Counted from the first letter of the stretch, positions 24,506 to 37,517 are shown. The stretch is 64,000 nucleotides of DNA from Pyrocephalus nanus (GCA_038380795.1 CM076268.1:2281501-2345500); one strand, 5' to 3'. Translations and numbers: made by a program. The notes: a model not told the origin generated them from the letters alone.

Positions 24506-27500
24506 TTCCAGGGATGTGAGGGCACAAACCCTGCCAGTTGTCACAGGCAGCTGTGTGTCTATCTTTTTTTCCTCTAAAAAGCACCATGCTCCAGGAGCTG
24601 AAATACTCTGCAGACATTCACAGGTGGAGGTGCACAGAAAAAAAAAAAAAAAAATAAAAAAGTGCTTTAACACCTGCTGGTCTGTGCCAGTTTCTTTTTT
24701 TTTTTCCCCTGGCTCCTCTGGCCTGTGTTTGGACACTTCCATCCTCCTCCTGGCACACATCCCGATTCAGGCAGTTGTTTTCTAGGGAGGAGGGTGGTAC
24801 TTGTGTGTGTGTGTGTGGGAATATTCTGCTTTTGATGTGCAGGGCAATTAAATCCTGGGTGAATAGAGGAGAAAACGAACCATTGGGTGTCACTTGAAAG
24901 CAGGGACGTGCAGTGCCATTCCTAGGCACCCGTGTGAAATACAGAGGGCCAGAAGGGCAGCCCCGAGCCCTTTATGCAGCAGCCAGAGCCGCCTGCAGAT
25001 GCCACGGCACGACAGCCCATTCAGAAGGGGGGCTGTACAATAGGTCATGAGAAAAACCTGTTGCTCCTGATTAAGTTTGCAAATACTGTATCTTGGGGGG
25101 GGGGATTCAGGGACCCCGTGAAAAGTTCCAACTGGAATTAGGGTGAGTGACGATTCTGCACCGCCATCAGGTCTCATTGAACCAGTGCTCAGCTCCCTCC
25201 CTCCTTTGAACACATTACTGAATTGCCATTTTGACAGGTTTTGGCTTCCTTTTAAAGTAGCAGTTAAGAACAAACTCTGGAACAATGTGCTTGATTAATC
25301 AAAAGAACACTCTCACTCTAGTACTCACGTTTTTATCATCCAGTCTTATGAAGGTTTCCAAGAAGAAAACAAACTACCTGGGGTTCCTTCCACCTTCAAA
25401 TGAGCCAATACAAAGGTTTAGGGGAAATTTAGCAAATCCTGACACTTTCTTAGAGGCCACAGAAATGTTTGCAAAGTGGTGTTTAAGGATGGTTAAGAAG
25501 AGGAAAATTCCATGTTAAATAGCAAGGAAAATGGGAGGGAAATGCATAGGATTGTTAGCCAGCTACTCCAACGTGTTTAAGGCTTCTCAAGCCACGTGCA
25601 ATGTGCCATCCCCATGGCAGATGAGGCTTTATTTAAGAAGTCAAACTATGACAGTCAGCATTATGCTACCTACAAAGACAAGGAGGCCAAAGTCAGGCTT
25701 GGGGTAAGCAGAGTCCTTGGAAGGAAAAACAAGACGGGTGAGGAGCTGTCTGATTTGAATCTGATTAAAAAAAAAAAAAAAGTGGAAAAAAAGGTATTTC
25801 AAGTATCTGATTCAGGAGTGCAAACCCCATTTCTTTGCCACCACAATGTGCTTTCACAAACCTTGCTCTGAACCATCAGGACTGCAAAGTGTAAGATCAG
25901 AATCAAATCCAAATATGAATAGTTCCAGCTCCCCAGATAAACAGAGTTAAGTGAATCTGCACGTGGATGCCATGGAACACCTGCTGCTGTAGCTCTCCTT
26001 TCTAAAACACTTCTCTAACAAAGTCACTTCTCACTGAATGGCTTGTGCAGTGTCCAGATAACTTTATTTTTTCTTAAGGCTGCTTCCATCTGCAGGTGTT
26101 GGCATTAAAAAATCACCTGTGTTTACAAAGCACAACAGAAAATCAGGTTGTGACTGTCACCTCATTGCAGTGAAAGCATCCTCAGGATAAACGATTGGGC
26201 AGGAGCAGAAGACAATCTATTGCACAAAAACACCTCTGGGAATCAACTTCCCAGACCTAAAACTCTCAAGAAACTCCTGAGGGTCATTTTAAAGGGATGA
26301 TTTTGAGACTCAACAGTTGTGAAGGGCAAGGAGAGGTGGGAGATGGCACAGCTGGAGCAGATCCTGCTCTCCCAGTGGAGTGCTGTTCATGGAAACCCAG
26401 GCAGCCAGGGCAGAGTCAAAGGTGCCAAGCTCATGAGGTGGCTTTAAATCAACATCGAGCAAAAATGTTTATAGAGAAAGAGGCAATTCACTTGGAAGGG
26501 AAAAAAAATGGTATTTGTTCAATTCTATAAGGATTCCGGAGTCTGGGCTTTTAAAGGGACATTAGCACTCTTGTATGAACAAGTGTTTACTTTTCCTGTC
26601 TACCTCATTTTCTTCATTATTGAAGATCCCCAGAGTCTTATCTAGATCCAAGTGGGTTTATGCTTTAACTCTCCACATACCATTTTAAAGCAGAGTTTTA
26701 AGAAGCCTCTCCTGCTCTCCACTCAGGGCCATGAAGAAATGCACGTCTGCAACTGTGTGGAAAAAGATTGCTTCAGAAAGACAACTTACCTCTGAATTAG
26801 AATAAAATCCCTTGTTGCATTTTGCTGCAATAATCCACAATTCTTTAATGACCTCTTGGGAAAAGGAGCATTTGCTTTGAAGTGTTGTTTTTCCAGTGCA
26901 GCCCAGGTTGTTTTAGTCAAAACTAATCAAATGCTATTTTCCAAAGCAGTTGCAATGCAAACTTTCATGTTCTGACTGTCATTCAGGAGCAGCACAACCT
27001 AAATCAAAATTAATGCAATCAGACTGCTTGATTCCTACGCTACTGCATATGAAATTGCACATTGCATATGAAATGTAACATTCAAAAATTTCGTGTACAC
27101 ACCATGGTGCTCAAAGTACATCATATTGTCTATTAAAGCAGTGCCCAGAAAAAGCACTGCAAACCCAGTATTTTGTAACATCTTCTCCTCATTTCATATT
27201 TCCTTCCTTCCCTTAAATCATTCATGAGTGTTTCAATATTCAATAAACAGAAAAAAACAGATTACAAAACCAACTTGCTGTTTTGCATAATATTTAATCC
27301 ATCAATCTGTTTAAAAGCAGCAGGGAAAAAAGAATGCTTTATGACCTCATTTTCTACATCCAGAGTGACAAGATTGTTGGCTATGCACTACAACCTACCT
27401 AAATTTTTCCTCTGAAGTGTTGCCAAGGAGGTATTCATACTTTTCCAAAAGAGCACATCTCAGGCTTCATGCACTGCTTAAATAAAATTAGAAATCCAGC

Positions 27501-28035
27501 CTAAAAGAAGTCAAACATATCACAGACATCTAGACATGACATTCCATTACAGATATTCCACTGCAGAAATTACTTGGAAATGCTACAGTTTGATGCTATG
27601 GTTTCCTTCCTTTAATTTAAAATTACCTCAAGAATGTTAATCATCTCACAGCAGTAAATCCCCCCTCGTGCCAAGCATTTCCCAGAAAACCTAGAACTCT
27701 TTGTTCCCGCTGATTGGGATCTCCAGGGGATTAGGTGGTCTGTCCATAGAGAGGCAAAGGAGGGAGAATAATTCAAACCAGCCTTTGAAGGTCAGGATGC
27801 CTCATAATCCGTGGTAACCACGGGCTGGAGTGGGAATCAACAGCAAGGATTCACCCAGGCCATGATTTGGGCTGGGTTACCCCAACACAGGTGTTGTAGT
27901 TACTGACTCAAAGTATCACCTGAGAACCACAGCTGAGCCTGTAATGCCTTGAGGTGCTGCACAAATCTTTAGGAATGTCCCTTTAGGGGGGTGAACCAAC
28001 TCCTGGTACACACCAGGGTTGGTCACAGCGGTCAT

Positions 28036-28130
28036 GGAGCAACCAAAGTCCTCAGCTGCTGCTCAAGGAGCCACCAACCTCCTCAGCTGCTGCTCATGGA
28101 GCCACCAACCTCCTCAGCTGCTGCTCATGG
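28036..28130 (+). repeat. 31-bp tandem repeat, about 3 copies
   Basis: The block CTCAGCTGCTGCTCA recurs at 28051, 28082 and 28113, a period of 31 bp, joined by GGAGCCACCAACCTC-type linkers. The first copy is diverged. It ends ten bases before the 26-bp array at 28141. Confidence 0.9.
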
Positions 28131-28140
28131 CAAGTGCTGG

Positions 28141-28290
28141 CTGGAGCAGGACACCTCCCTGGATTCCTGGAGCAGGACACCTCCCTGGATTCCTGGAGCA
28201 GGACATCTCCCTGGATTCCTGGAGCAGGACACCTCCCTGGATTCCTGGAGCAGGACATCTCCCTGGATTCCTGGAGCAGGACATCTCACT
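28141..28290 (+). repeat. 26-bp minisatellite, about 5.8 copies
   Basis: Unit starts are at 28141, 28167, 28193, 28219, 28245 and 28271. Each unit begins CTGGAGCAGGACAC(or AT)CTCC and ends CTGGATTC. Copies differ mainly by C/T at one position (ACACC versus ACATC), so the array is young. Because 26 is not a multiple of 3 and the unit lacks stop codons in the frames used, it generates long artificial frames on both strands with a 26-residue period. Confidence 0.97.
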
Positions 28291-29230
28291 GTACTTTGAT
28301 GCATCATCACCCACTGCCCATCAGCTGAGCTACCACGGCTCGTTCCACATGTGCTTTTAGCCCACAGCAAAATCCGAGTCATAAGAACTGGCAAGACACT
28401 CTCCCACTGCAGAATTGTACCATTTAGGATTTGCACCAGGAGGTCAGGAGCAGACACGAGGCTTGTTCTCAAATCTCTGCTGACACAGGGAAATTGGGTT
28501 GTGTGTTGGAGCCCTGGTGCTCGTGTGAGCCAGCGTGGATGGGCTGTGAGCACAGACTTCTCTCCCACACATCTGTCACACATCTGAGGGGTCACAGACA
28601 CACAAGGGTAGCAAAGGCTCCAACTATTGCATCTCACACCAGAAAGCAAGTTTGGACTCAGCCATGTGGACTCAGGCTGCCAAGTAACTTGAGTTTCCAG
28701 AGTAAAAACACTTGTGCAAGTAATGGAAGCAAGAACTGGGTCTGACTCCAGAGCTTACCAGGAGGGAAATAAAGAGGAGAAAAGGAAAGTAAAATTTCTT
28801 TCTATTGCACGAGGGAAAAGAGACAAGAAGTGGGTGATGTGCCACTGCCAGGATTAATGAGCTCTAGAACACCTAATAAAAGTGTTCAGGGACTTCTGCA
28901 ATCTCAGAAAGAAAGAGGCTGTAGAGGGATATCCCTCTTTTCTCACATCCTACAGAAAAAACAGGGAGAAAAAGAAGGGAAACATACTTGCAGTGCAGAG
29001 CAAAACACTCTGGGCTCTGTGTTTAATTAGGAATACAAACCAGCTTGCCAAATAGGGGTGGGAGCATTTTTAGGACATGGGACTAAACTTTCTTCAGCAG
29101 AAGACATTTTCAAGAGAAAGCAAGAGCAAGAATATCATATTCCAATAGAAATAGTATTTTCAAAGTTAGAGAAAAGGATACCCAGCCTACAAAGTCTGGT
29201 GAAGGAGTGTCAGAGCCATTTCTTAGAATG

Positions 29231-29600
29231 AATCACAGAATGGTTTGGGTTGGAAGGGACCTTAAAGCTCATCTAGTTCCAACTTCCCTGCTGTGGGCAG
29301 GGACACCTTCCACTAGCCCAGGTTGCTCAGAGCCCAGTCAAGCCTGGCCTTTGACACTTCCAGGGATGGGGCAGCCACAGCTTCTCTAGGACATCTGACA
29401 GTACCCTTATAGGGAAGAGTTTCTCCCCAGTGTCCCATCTAACCCTGCCCTCTGTCATTTTAAAGAAATCCCCTCTTGTCCTGTCCCTCCAGGTCCTTGT
29501 CCAAAGTCCCTCTCTGGGTCTCTTGGAGCCCCTTTAGGCCCTGGAAGGGGCTCTCAGGTCCCCCTGGAACATTCCCTTCTCCAGGCTGAACACCCCCAGT
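29231..29600 (-). repeat. CR1 LINE fragment, about 370 bp
   Basis: Reverse-oriented CR1: AATCACAGAATGGTTTGGGT, GAAGGGACCTTAAAGCTCAT, CAGGGACACCTTCCACTAGC, CACTTCCAGGGATGGGGCAG, then CCCTCTTGTCCTGTCCCTCC and CTTCTCCAGGCTGAACACCC. It spans the 3' UTR and the end of the coding part and is 5'-truncated near 29600. It is the best-preserved CR1 in the window. Confidence 0.95.
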
Positions 29601-32600
29601 GAGGAGAGGCAGGCTGGTCCCAAGTGGGGATCACGAAGAAAACACGTGGGATGCAGCCAAATAAACAGGAGACAGATCTCAGGCTGTGGCAGCAGAGGAG
29701 GAGGACAGGGATGTGCTCAGGGAGCCATTTCCAGGGGCTGGGAGAGCAGAGAGAGCATTCCATGCAGACAGCAGAGCCTGGCCACCTATTTCCATATCTG
29801 CACATCTCAGAGGGAGGGTCCAGGCAGCCCAACAGAGCCCCACACTGAGCAACAGAACAGTAAACCCATTCATTTTGTGGAACTGGCCAAAATTCATCGA
29901 GTGCCATAAGAGGAGGGAGCAGCTGTGCATACAAGCCCAGGTTTTATTTGAAGGGATTTTACAGCAAGCTCAGTAGCTGGAAGAGCTGACACCACGATGC
30001 AGAGGCACCACTCCAACCCCAGGGAAAGCCAGAGGATTCATCTGCTGGTCAAGCATTAAGAAGCAGAATGTGGGTGTGCAAAGGGTACCACGAGTGACAG
30101 GAGGACGAGTCTGGGCAGCTTTAAAAAAATCCAGCCCAAGGAAAAACCTGTTTGTGTGGATGGAGCCTATTCACCCACCAAGTGGCTCAAGGCAGTGGTT
30201 TATGGTAACAAGCCAAATAACAGCGAAAAGTGAGTCACAGGAGACAGGGACTAACTCAAAGAAAACTCAAAGAAAACCAGTCAAGACTAACAAAAAGATG
30301 GCATGAGTGACAGGAGAGAAAGACTCAGCCCAGATGGCACAAAAAGAAGAAGTTGTAAGACACAGGGCCAGCTGCAGCTCCCCAGAGCAGAGCCACAGAT
30401 GGGCTCACAGGAGTGGACTCATACAAGGAGTGGAGCCCCACAATGGGAGAGAGCACAAAGTCACTCTACAGCAGTTAAAGCAAGTGCATCTCCTCCTTGG
30501 CTCCAAAGTTCTGGGTGTGGAAATAGCAATTAGCAAAGTAGACCACATTTATATCTACATAAGTGTGACATTTTACAAAGAAAATGTCAAGAAAAACGTG
30601 AGTGGTGAGAGATGCACACTGTCTAAACCCCACCTGCAGCATGTGGCCACCTCACATTCCTGCCAATCCCTTTAACTGCACCTAATGCCTTAAAAAGGCC
30701 TCACACTTGTTGTGTGCTGTGGCTGTGCCTCCCCTATAAAGAGGCACAATCCTCCCCAGTTTCCAGCTATTCAGCAGAAAAGAGCTGCAACAAGGCTAAA
30801 CTGGCTTGTGTTCACTCCTCCCGACCTCACAGGGAGAATAAATACATTGAACATCAAGAGGAGTCCAGGTATTACTCTAAGCAGACTCTATATAATTGCT
30901 AAAAATAGATGGTATGGAAAATCCCTGTGCTTTAAGGCACTGCAGCTTTGGGCCAAATTCCAGAGGCTGTCACAGCTGACAATGTGCACATTTGTTAAGC
31001 AGCAGCACATCTAGCTGATGGGGGACTTCATAATGTATGTTTTACTAATGAATTTTGTGCTGGCTGTGCCAGATCAGCGAGTTTATTTGGGCACATTCTC
31101 GCAGGTCGGACATCGACTTGGAGCAGAAAGAAAACCCTTCAGCTTTCCAGGGCTGTGGAATAAAGGGGATGTGTTCTCCTGGTCAAGGAGCACATTTGGC
31201 ACCCTGAACGAGGGGCTTGAAGGCTTTGAGGAGGGTCTGCCACAGCATGGTCAGAATCTCTTGCCTTTTGGAGTGGACTCTTTGGAGGAGTAAATGTTTT
31301 TCCCGTTGTGTTTCCTGTACAGTCTGTGAGGTGAAACGGGGTAAATTATAAAGAAATTGTTTTTGCTGGTGTTTGGAGCCCAATGCTGTGTGGTGTCCAT
31401 TAAGGATGTTGGGGAGGGAGGGTTCCTGGTGCCCTTTTCCCAGGCTGAGCCCTGGCTCAGCTCCTGGGGCTGTGGAGCTGCGGGCAGGGCTGATGCTGAT
31501 GCTGATGTTGCCTCTCCCACTCCTGCCCATCACTGTCCTCCTCTTCCTCGGACCCTAGAGCTCTGACTGCAGGAGGTAAGTCCTCAAACACAGGATAAAA
31601 GGTGATTGTGTCACTAAGGCTGCTCCTTATTGGTGCTCTCCTTAAAAACTGGCCAATGACCCTGCCCCTTTGGCAGCTTCCCGTCTTCATCCCTTCCCAG
31701 ATATGTCTCTCCCTCTCCTGGACATCTGATTGCTGCAGCCCTGCATTAAGCAAACGAGGGAAGCCCATTGCTCATCTTACCTGCGTTGGAGACAGGAAAA
31801 TCTCGTAGTACCTGGGCAGGCAAGGATAAGAGGAGCAGGTATTTGCACTTACAGCTTTGCTCTACCCCCTCTCAGGGCTCTAAGAACTTAGCCAAGAGAG
31901 AAAAACGACAAGTATTATCAGGCTGGGAGAGGAGTCAGCATTTCCAAGTGAAAACTTGTTCTGTGCAGGCAGGGAAGAAAATCTCATTTCGTACAGTTTG
32001 TCACTCTCCTTTGATTAAGTCTTAGCTTTCCACATTTCCACCCTCTGCGCTTCTCCATCCCTCTCTCCCTCTCTCTCTCTCACAATTCCCAGATCGTGCC
32101 TTAAACAACAATGCCCCGTCTGAAAGGCTATTATGCAGATCCATGAATACATAATTCAAAAATCCAGCCACCGCAACAGTTGCTCTTAACTTTTTTTTTT
32201 TTTTTTTAACCCCCCCGTTGCGGGGCCGGGTGCCGACACGTCCAGAAAAGCGACACAGGCAGGTTTTCCCACAGCCTTTCGCCCCCTCTCCAGGCTAATC
32301 CCATTGAGAGCAGTGACGCCCGGAGCACAATGCAGGCATCCCTGCCGTGGGGGGACTGGCCACAGCTCAGCCACCCCGTGCCAGGGGGATGCCCTGCCCC
32401 TCTCTAATGCAAAAATTGCTGCTGTAAAAATAAAACAGCGAGAAACTCCCCGTTGAATAAATGTCCCAGCGCTCATACTGGTTTGTTTCTGCCTGTTGGC
32501 TGCCTCTTGCCTTTTTTCTTTAGGCTAATTTTTTGGAGAACACCAAATATATAATTATAACCATCATCTGCACACCTTCCAACCAAAAGCAGCTCTTGCA

Positions 32601-34050
32601 GTTTAAAGGGTAACTGGGGGTATTTTGTCTGACTGACCCACAGCACTCTGTCACACGAAATCTGGTTCTGCACAACATGCACACCCTGTTAATTTACCCC
32701 ACCCACAGCCCAAATGCATCCTCAGTGCCTGTAAAACAGCCCCTTTGATTTAGCCCACCAAGGGCAATTTCTGATTAATGTCAGGCCAGTTTGGTGTTCT
32801 CACTACTTTGCAGGGGTTTCCCAGGTGGCCCAGTCCTCCACTGAAGAGCAAAGAACAGTCACCCTAAAGGTAATTTTGGCATTTAAATTAAACCACAGCA
32901 ACTGGGAGCCTTTTTGCCTACTTCCAGATGACTGCAGTCAAAGCCAGTACAGTGACTCCTTGGTGCCCTGCAAAGATCCCACACAAGAGAATGAGATAAC
33001 CAGCCAGTGGATTAACAGATAGTGAAAAGCCTGTCTCTAAAATTCAGCCCAAGCATTTCTAATGGTCTGCAGACAAGTGAGTGATGGCCTGATTTTTATT
33101 AAGTCTCACACAGAGGTGAATTAGTGTCCTTCGCTATGGCAACGGCAATAAAAGGGTACAGAACGACTCGGAAAGGTCCTGGCTGCTGGGGAAATTGGTT
33201 GGCATTCTGCAAGCCTATTCAACCAGGAAAGGGTTTCATTGTGTGCACTTCCCCCAGGTTGGTGGGTCCCATCACGTGCCAGGGGTGGGACAAGAGCAGA
33301 GGGGGAAATAGAGAGCTCACCCAGACCCCTCAAATGGTGTGGTTTAGCAAGGGAGCCATCCTGCTGAAAAGAGGGAGAAGGACATGGTTAATAATTGCTA
33401 CCCACTGGAAGCTGCTGGGGAGGAAAACAAGGAAAGAAAAGCAGCAGGTCAAAACCTTCCCACCAGCTCAGGCAAAGGTGAAGCTCTGCTCCATCAGCTG
33501 ATCCAGCGAACTGCACGCCTGGAGCTACAAGATAGCTGGTGATGGCACTGACAAAAGGATTTACAGGGTTTTTGCCAGCCAGAGAGCCACACACTCTGCC
33601 TGGGTCCTACAGCTGTAGGGCTGGTTTCTCACTGCGTGGACCTCATGAAGCTTCAGTGCCCTTTTCCACTGGTTGCTGCCATCTCCTGCAGATCCCCCTG
33701 CCCAGAGACTTGGTTAATGGTACCACAAAATGCCTAGAAAAAAAAGGACATCCTCATTTATAGTCTGAAGGGAAAAAAATGGAATAAACCACAGGAGAAT
33801 GAGCGTTTAGACTGGTTAATGTTATGTTTCTGGGGCAAGTTTCTGTACTCTGCTTTTTTCTGAAGAACCTTTCAGCTCTCTGGTAAAATATGGTCTTCCT
33901 TCACTTTCAGTTCAAAAATATCATTAAATTGCCATAAGAACAGGAATCTTGAAATCCTGCATGAACCCATCAAGCACTTCAGTTGTCCTGAAGATCCAAA
34001 CTGTGGATTTCACCCCCCCCTGCAGTGCTCATTGCACTTACAGTCCCTTC

Positions 34051-34495
34051 AGAGAATCATTAAGGTTAGAAAAGCCCTGTAAGAACATCAAGTCCAACCA
34101 TTAATCCAGCCCTGCAAAGGCCACTAATAAACCATGTCCCCAAGTGCCACATCTGCATGGCTTTTAAATCTCTCCAGGGATGGTGAGTCAACCACTTCCC
34201 TGGGCAGCCTGGGCATTCTTTCAGTGAAGAAATGTTTCCTCACCTCCAATCTGAACCTGGTACAGATTGAGGCCGTTTTCTCTTCTATCTCCTGTTACCT
34301 GTGAGAAGAAACCAAATTCTCCCTCCTCTCAGGGAGTTGCAGAGCCAGAAGGTCCCCCCTGAGCCTCCTTTTCTCCAGGCTGAGCCCCCCCAGCTCCCTC
34401 AGCTGCTCCTGCTGCTCCAGCCCCTTCCCAGCTCCCTTCCCTTCCCTGCACACCCTCCAGCCCCTCAGTGTCCTTGTCTGAGTTCTTGTGGGGCT
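34051..34495 (-). repeat. CR1 LINE fragment, older subfamily, about 445 bp
   Basis: Reverse-oriented: AGAGAATCATTAAGGTTAGA, AGTCCAACCATTAATCCAGC, CCCAAGTGCCACATCTGCAT, CTGGGCAGCCTGGGCATTCT and TTTTCTCCAGGCTGAGCCCC. The CCAAGTGCCACATCT box is shared with the copy at 50733-50995, so the two belong to the same subfamily. The open frame at 34301-34753 is mostly this repeat. A T9-A18 tract lies just beyond its truncated end. Confidence 0.93.
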
Positions 34496-34507
34496 GATAA
34501 AACATCC

Positions 34508-34534
34508 TTTTTTTTTAAAAAAAAAAAAAAAAAA
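34508..34534. repeat. Back-to-back T9-A18 homopolymer
   Basis: Nine T then eighteen A residues, 12 bp beyond the truncated end of a CR1 copy. This has the same arrangement as the tract at 18354-18386. Confidence 0.9.
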
Positions 34535-37517
34535 GGAGGAATGGTGCCTTCACAGGATGAAGTGGCTCAGCACATTGCTCTTGTCAGGCTTTGCCTGAAC
34601 ACACCAAAATGGAGCATCAGGGCAGCTCTGCCTCTGAGGAGCCTTCACTGCCCAGGGGAACCACAAACTGCTTTGTCAGAACAAGAATCAGCAGCGAGGA
34701 GCGACCAAAGGAGGGGGAAGAGACTGCCAGGAGTGCTTGAGGTCACAGCCTGAGAGCCCTAATCAATAAAAATAAACTGTAATCTCCCCCCAAGGAAATG
34801 TTCTGTGCCTTTCAATCTCATTTCTTCTGGAGCTGACAGAAGCAGAGGGGAAAGGCATTGACTTTTTGTTGCTTTTTATTTACTCACATGCACTGTGCAC
34901 TGACTGTCTTAGCTCAGACTCCATTGTTGTCTTACCTTCCTTGAAATTCTTCCAGGCAGTTTGATAAATGATTTGTCAAATGGTGCAGCATCACTCGTTC
35001 CTTCCACAGCCCTGTCAATAGAACACGCTCCTAAAGTACAGATCCCCCAAATACCAGGGGGGGAAAAAACCCTTTCAGGATAGCAGCTGCACACACTGCA
35101 TATGTGCTGTGTTTATGGAAAGAGTAAACACGAAAAACAGGCCCATTTGGTTTTAATTTGTGTTGACTGACCCAAGGAGTCCTCCCCAGAGATAATACCT
35201 CAGGCCAGCCCAGAAATTTTCAAATAAGTGTGCATGATTTTCTCTGCATGCCCATGGACAGAAGTACCTCAGGTTAGCAGGGGCAAGAGCCAGAGGCTCA
35301 GACACAACACACTGAGTAACATCTTGCCCTGCAAAGGAACCTCTCTGAAGCCAGCAGATGAAATCACGGGCTCAGATGTCGTTCCACACCGCTATCGCAA
35401 TTTGATCCACGGTCACAGCTCCTGGGAAAGTGTTCCCACCCCTTCCCTCCACCCGGGTTTTGTTGAAGGGACGTTGTCAGAGGAGATCAAAATTTTGTTT
35501 TCTCTCAGTTCTTTACGGCAACATAAATCTGGAAAGTTTCTGAAGCGGATGCCAAAACGCGGTCCTTTTAATTATAACCAAAAATGCTGTCATGTTTTAT
35601 GTCCCCTATTGCAGTGCTGGTGTCCTGGCTCTCTCCTGGAGTCCACCTCATCAAAACATTCCTCATGGGCTTAGCCTTAAGCATCTGTTTATGTGCTCTG
35701 CTGAACCCAAGCCCTGCGATGCAACTGCTCCTTTTGTTGACAGCACTGACCATTTCAGTGTTATTTTAAAAGATGCTTAAGTGGCACCCACTTCAAATCT
35801 CTTACATTAGTTAGAAATTTGAAAATCCTGAATTAACTTCCAGCAGAGACCTAGGTGGAAGCACGGGAGGACAGTCCTGATGATCACCAGTTTATCTTAA
35901 TTCTCCAAATTCAAGCCAACTGCTCTCAATAACATCCCACCGAGGAGGTGATAGTGATGAAACTCAGCCAAATACAAGAGCAAAATCCCTTTTTTCAATT
36001 ACATTTTTGGGGTTTTTTTTTTTGACATCTCCAAAACACAGAGTTCCACCGTACGACAACATCTTGAATTAATTGAGCTATGGGCAATCCTTGTTCTTTT
36101 TGTGTACTGTGAGATGTAGGAAACACAGATGCTGCCTGTTTAAACTGTCAAACAAGTTTCCTGATGGTAGCTCTCGTGTCTGCTACAGACTTGTTGCTTT
36201 AACAAATGTTGTGGATGCAAAGTTGGAACATGTGTGTAAAATATTCCAAGCTATAAACATCAGAATCATCAGAAATTTGGTAAAGGTTTTTACCATCATC
36301 ATGAGAGGGACTGTGGCTGCCCTGGCCATTTTTCCATTTTCTGTTTCAAATACAACCACACTTACAGGGAAAAAACCTCCTCACCCAAAACAGGAGACCT
36401 TTCACATAAAACTTCAGGCAACAAAGCAAAGAGCTGGCACATGAAAAGTCTTCCATTTTTCTTAGTTCGAGTTAACAACAAAAACAACAGTGCAGGTAAT
36501 TTATGGCCTCTCTTACTACTACAGCCCTTGAAAAATAGGAGGATTAACTCAGCAAGAACATTGTGAAATGTCAGATAATGCACCTGATGGCCAGATACCA
36601 TCTTTCCACACACATTTGTGTGGGTAGAATTGTTGAGAAGGAGGCCAAGCGTGAGGTCTTTAGGGACTGGACACACCAAAGGCACCAGTGCAGGTGTGCA
36701 GGAGGAAAAAGGGGACAAAGTCATGGGTGAAAACTTCCAGAAAAGAGTTAAAATCACAAGATAAGTGGTTATTCAACTGAGCTCCTGGTATCAGAGGTGA
36801 CACAATTCACCTGAGCTTGTAAATTCACATTACACCCCAATTTCCACCTTCCTTGAGGGAAAAGTGTTTACAGCTTGACATGGTTATGTCTTGATCCAGA
36901 GGACTTTTACTTCCAGTAAAAACAAGATGAGCAGACAATTATTAGCTGTATTTATAGTACCACCTGAAGGTCCATGAGATTGTAAACCTGATTTTACTTC
37001 GTTTAAAATACACAAATGAATAATGATACAGAGAGATTTGAAAAGAATCCCAGATGCTGGCTGGAAGAGGAAATGAGAAACCACTTTCTTCTTGTGTCAG
37101 AGTCAACTTTTTAGTAAATATCCAACTATTAATGTCAGAATTGAACTTTTTATTAAATATCCAACTATTACTACATATACTGTCATATACTATATACTGC
37201 CATGTAATTTCTGTTGATTCAGGCTAAGAAAAAAATAAATTTTAATCACTCACCTGGCCACACTCAGAGAGAGCAACTCGATGTTGTGAGGCTGTCAAAA
37301 CACTTTCAAGTACCAGCAAATTGAGAAATAAGGTGCCCAGGGGGGGAGTCATGACATTGTGAAGCTGCAGCCCCGGGGCATTTTGGATCAATGTACAGCA
37401 GAGCTGCTCAAAGCACTTAATGAAACAATTACAGCCCTCCTGCTGATTGCCTTTGTTTTCCCCCCACGAATCAATAGATTATCCACTGTAAATGTCAGTG
37501 TGTTCCTTCTCTCCTAG
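34535..37517. other. Intergenic DNA, no gene recognised
   Basis: Contains a 39-bp tandem duplication (37105-37170) and a T-run near 36012-36023. The reading frames at 35228-35674, 36073-36444 and 36362-36757 (minus) have no known protein features, and none shows convincing splice borders. The exon-like block at 37518 begins at the right edge. No upstream partner exon for it could be identified. Confidence 0.65.
37105..37170 (+). repeat. 39-bp tandem duplication (1.7 copies)
   Basis: AACTTTTTAGTAAATATCC at 37105 recurs as AACTTTTTATTAAATATCC at 37144, both followed by AACTATTA. One mismatch over 27 bp indicates a recent duplication. It lies about 350 bp upstream of the exon-like block. Confidence 0.9.

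Larger units (their letters stand above)
24506..34050. other. Intergenic DNA, no gene recognised
   Basis: Holds an A-run near 24639-24658, a TG microsatellite at about 24801-24818, a paired TGCATATGAAAT motif (27044-27074), the 31-bp and 26-bp minisatellites (28036-28290), a long CR1 copy (29231-29600), a TC-rich tract near 32055-32081, a T-run at 32191-32208 and a CpG-richer patch (32213-32360). Apparent long frames at 28125-28649 and 27991-28299 come from the minisatellite. No known exon is seen. Confidence 0.7.

Noticed and set aside
28125..28649. 174-codon minus-strand frame that looks like a repeat protein
   Set aside because: Its repetitive part is the 26-bp minisatellite translated. 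Frames stay open on both strands because the unit lacks stops, and there are no splice signals or domain.
33130..33160. Half RFX X-box (GCTATGGCAAC)
   Set aside because: Only one half-site matches; the partner half is absent.
34301..34753. 150-codon plus-strand frame with Pro/Leu-rich start
   Set aside because: It lies mostly over a reverse-oriented CR1 fragment, then reads through a homopolymer giving a Lys run.
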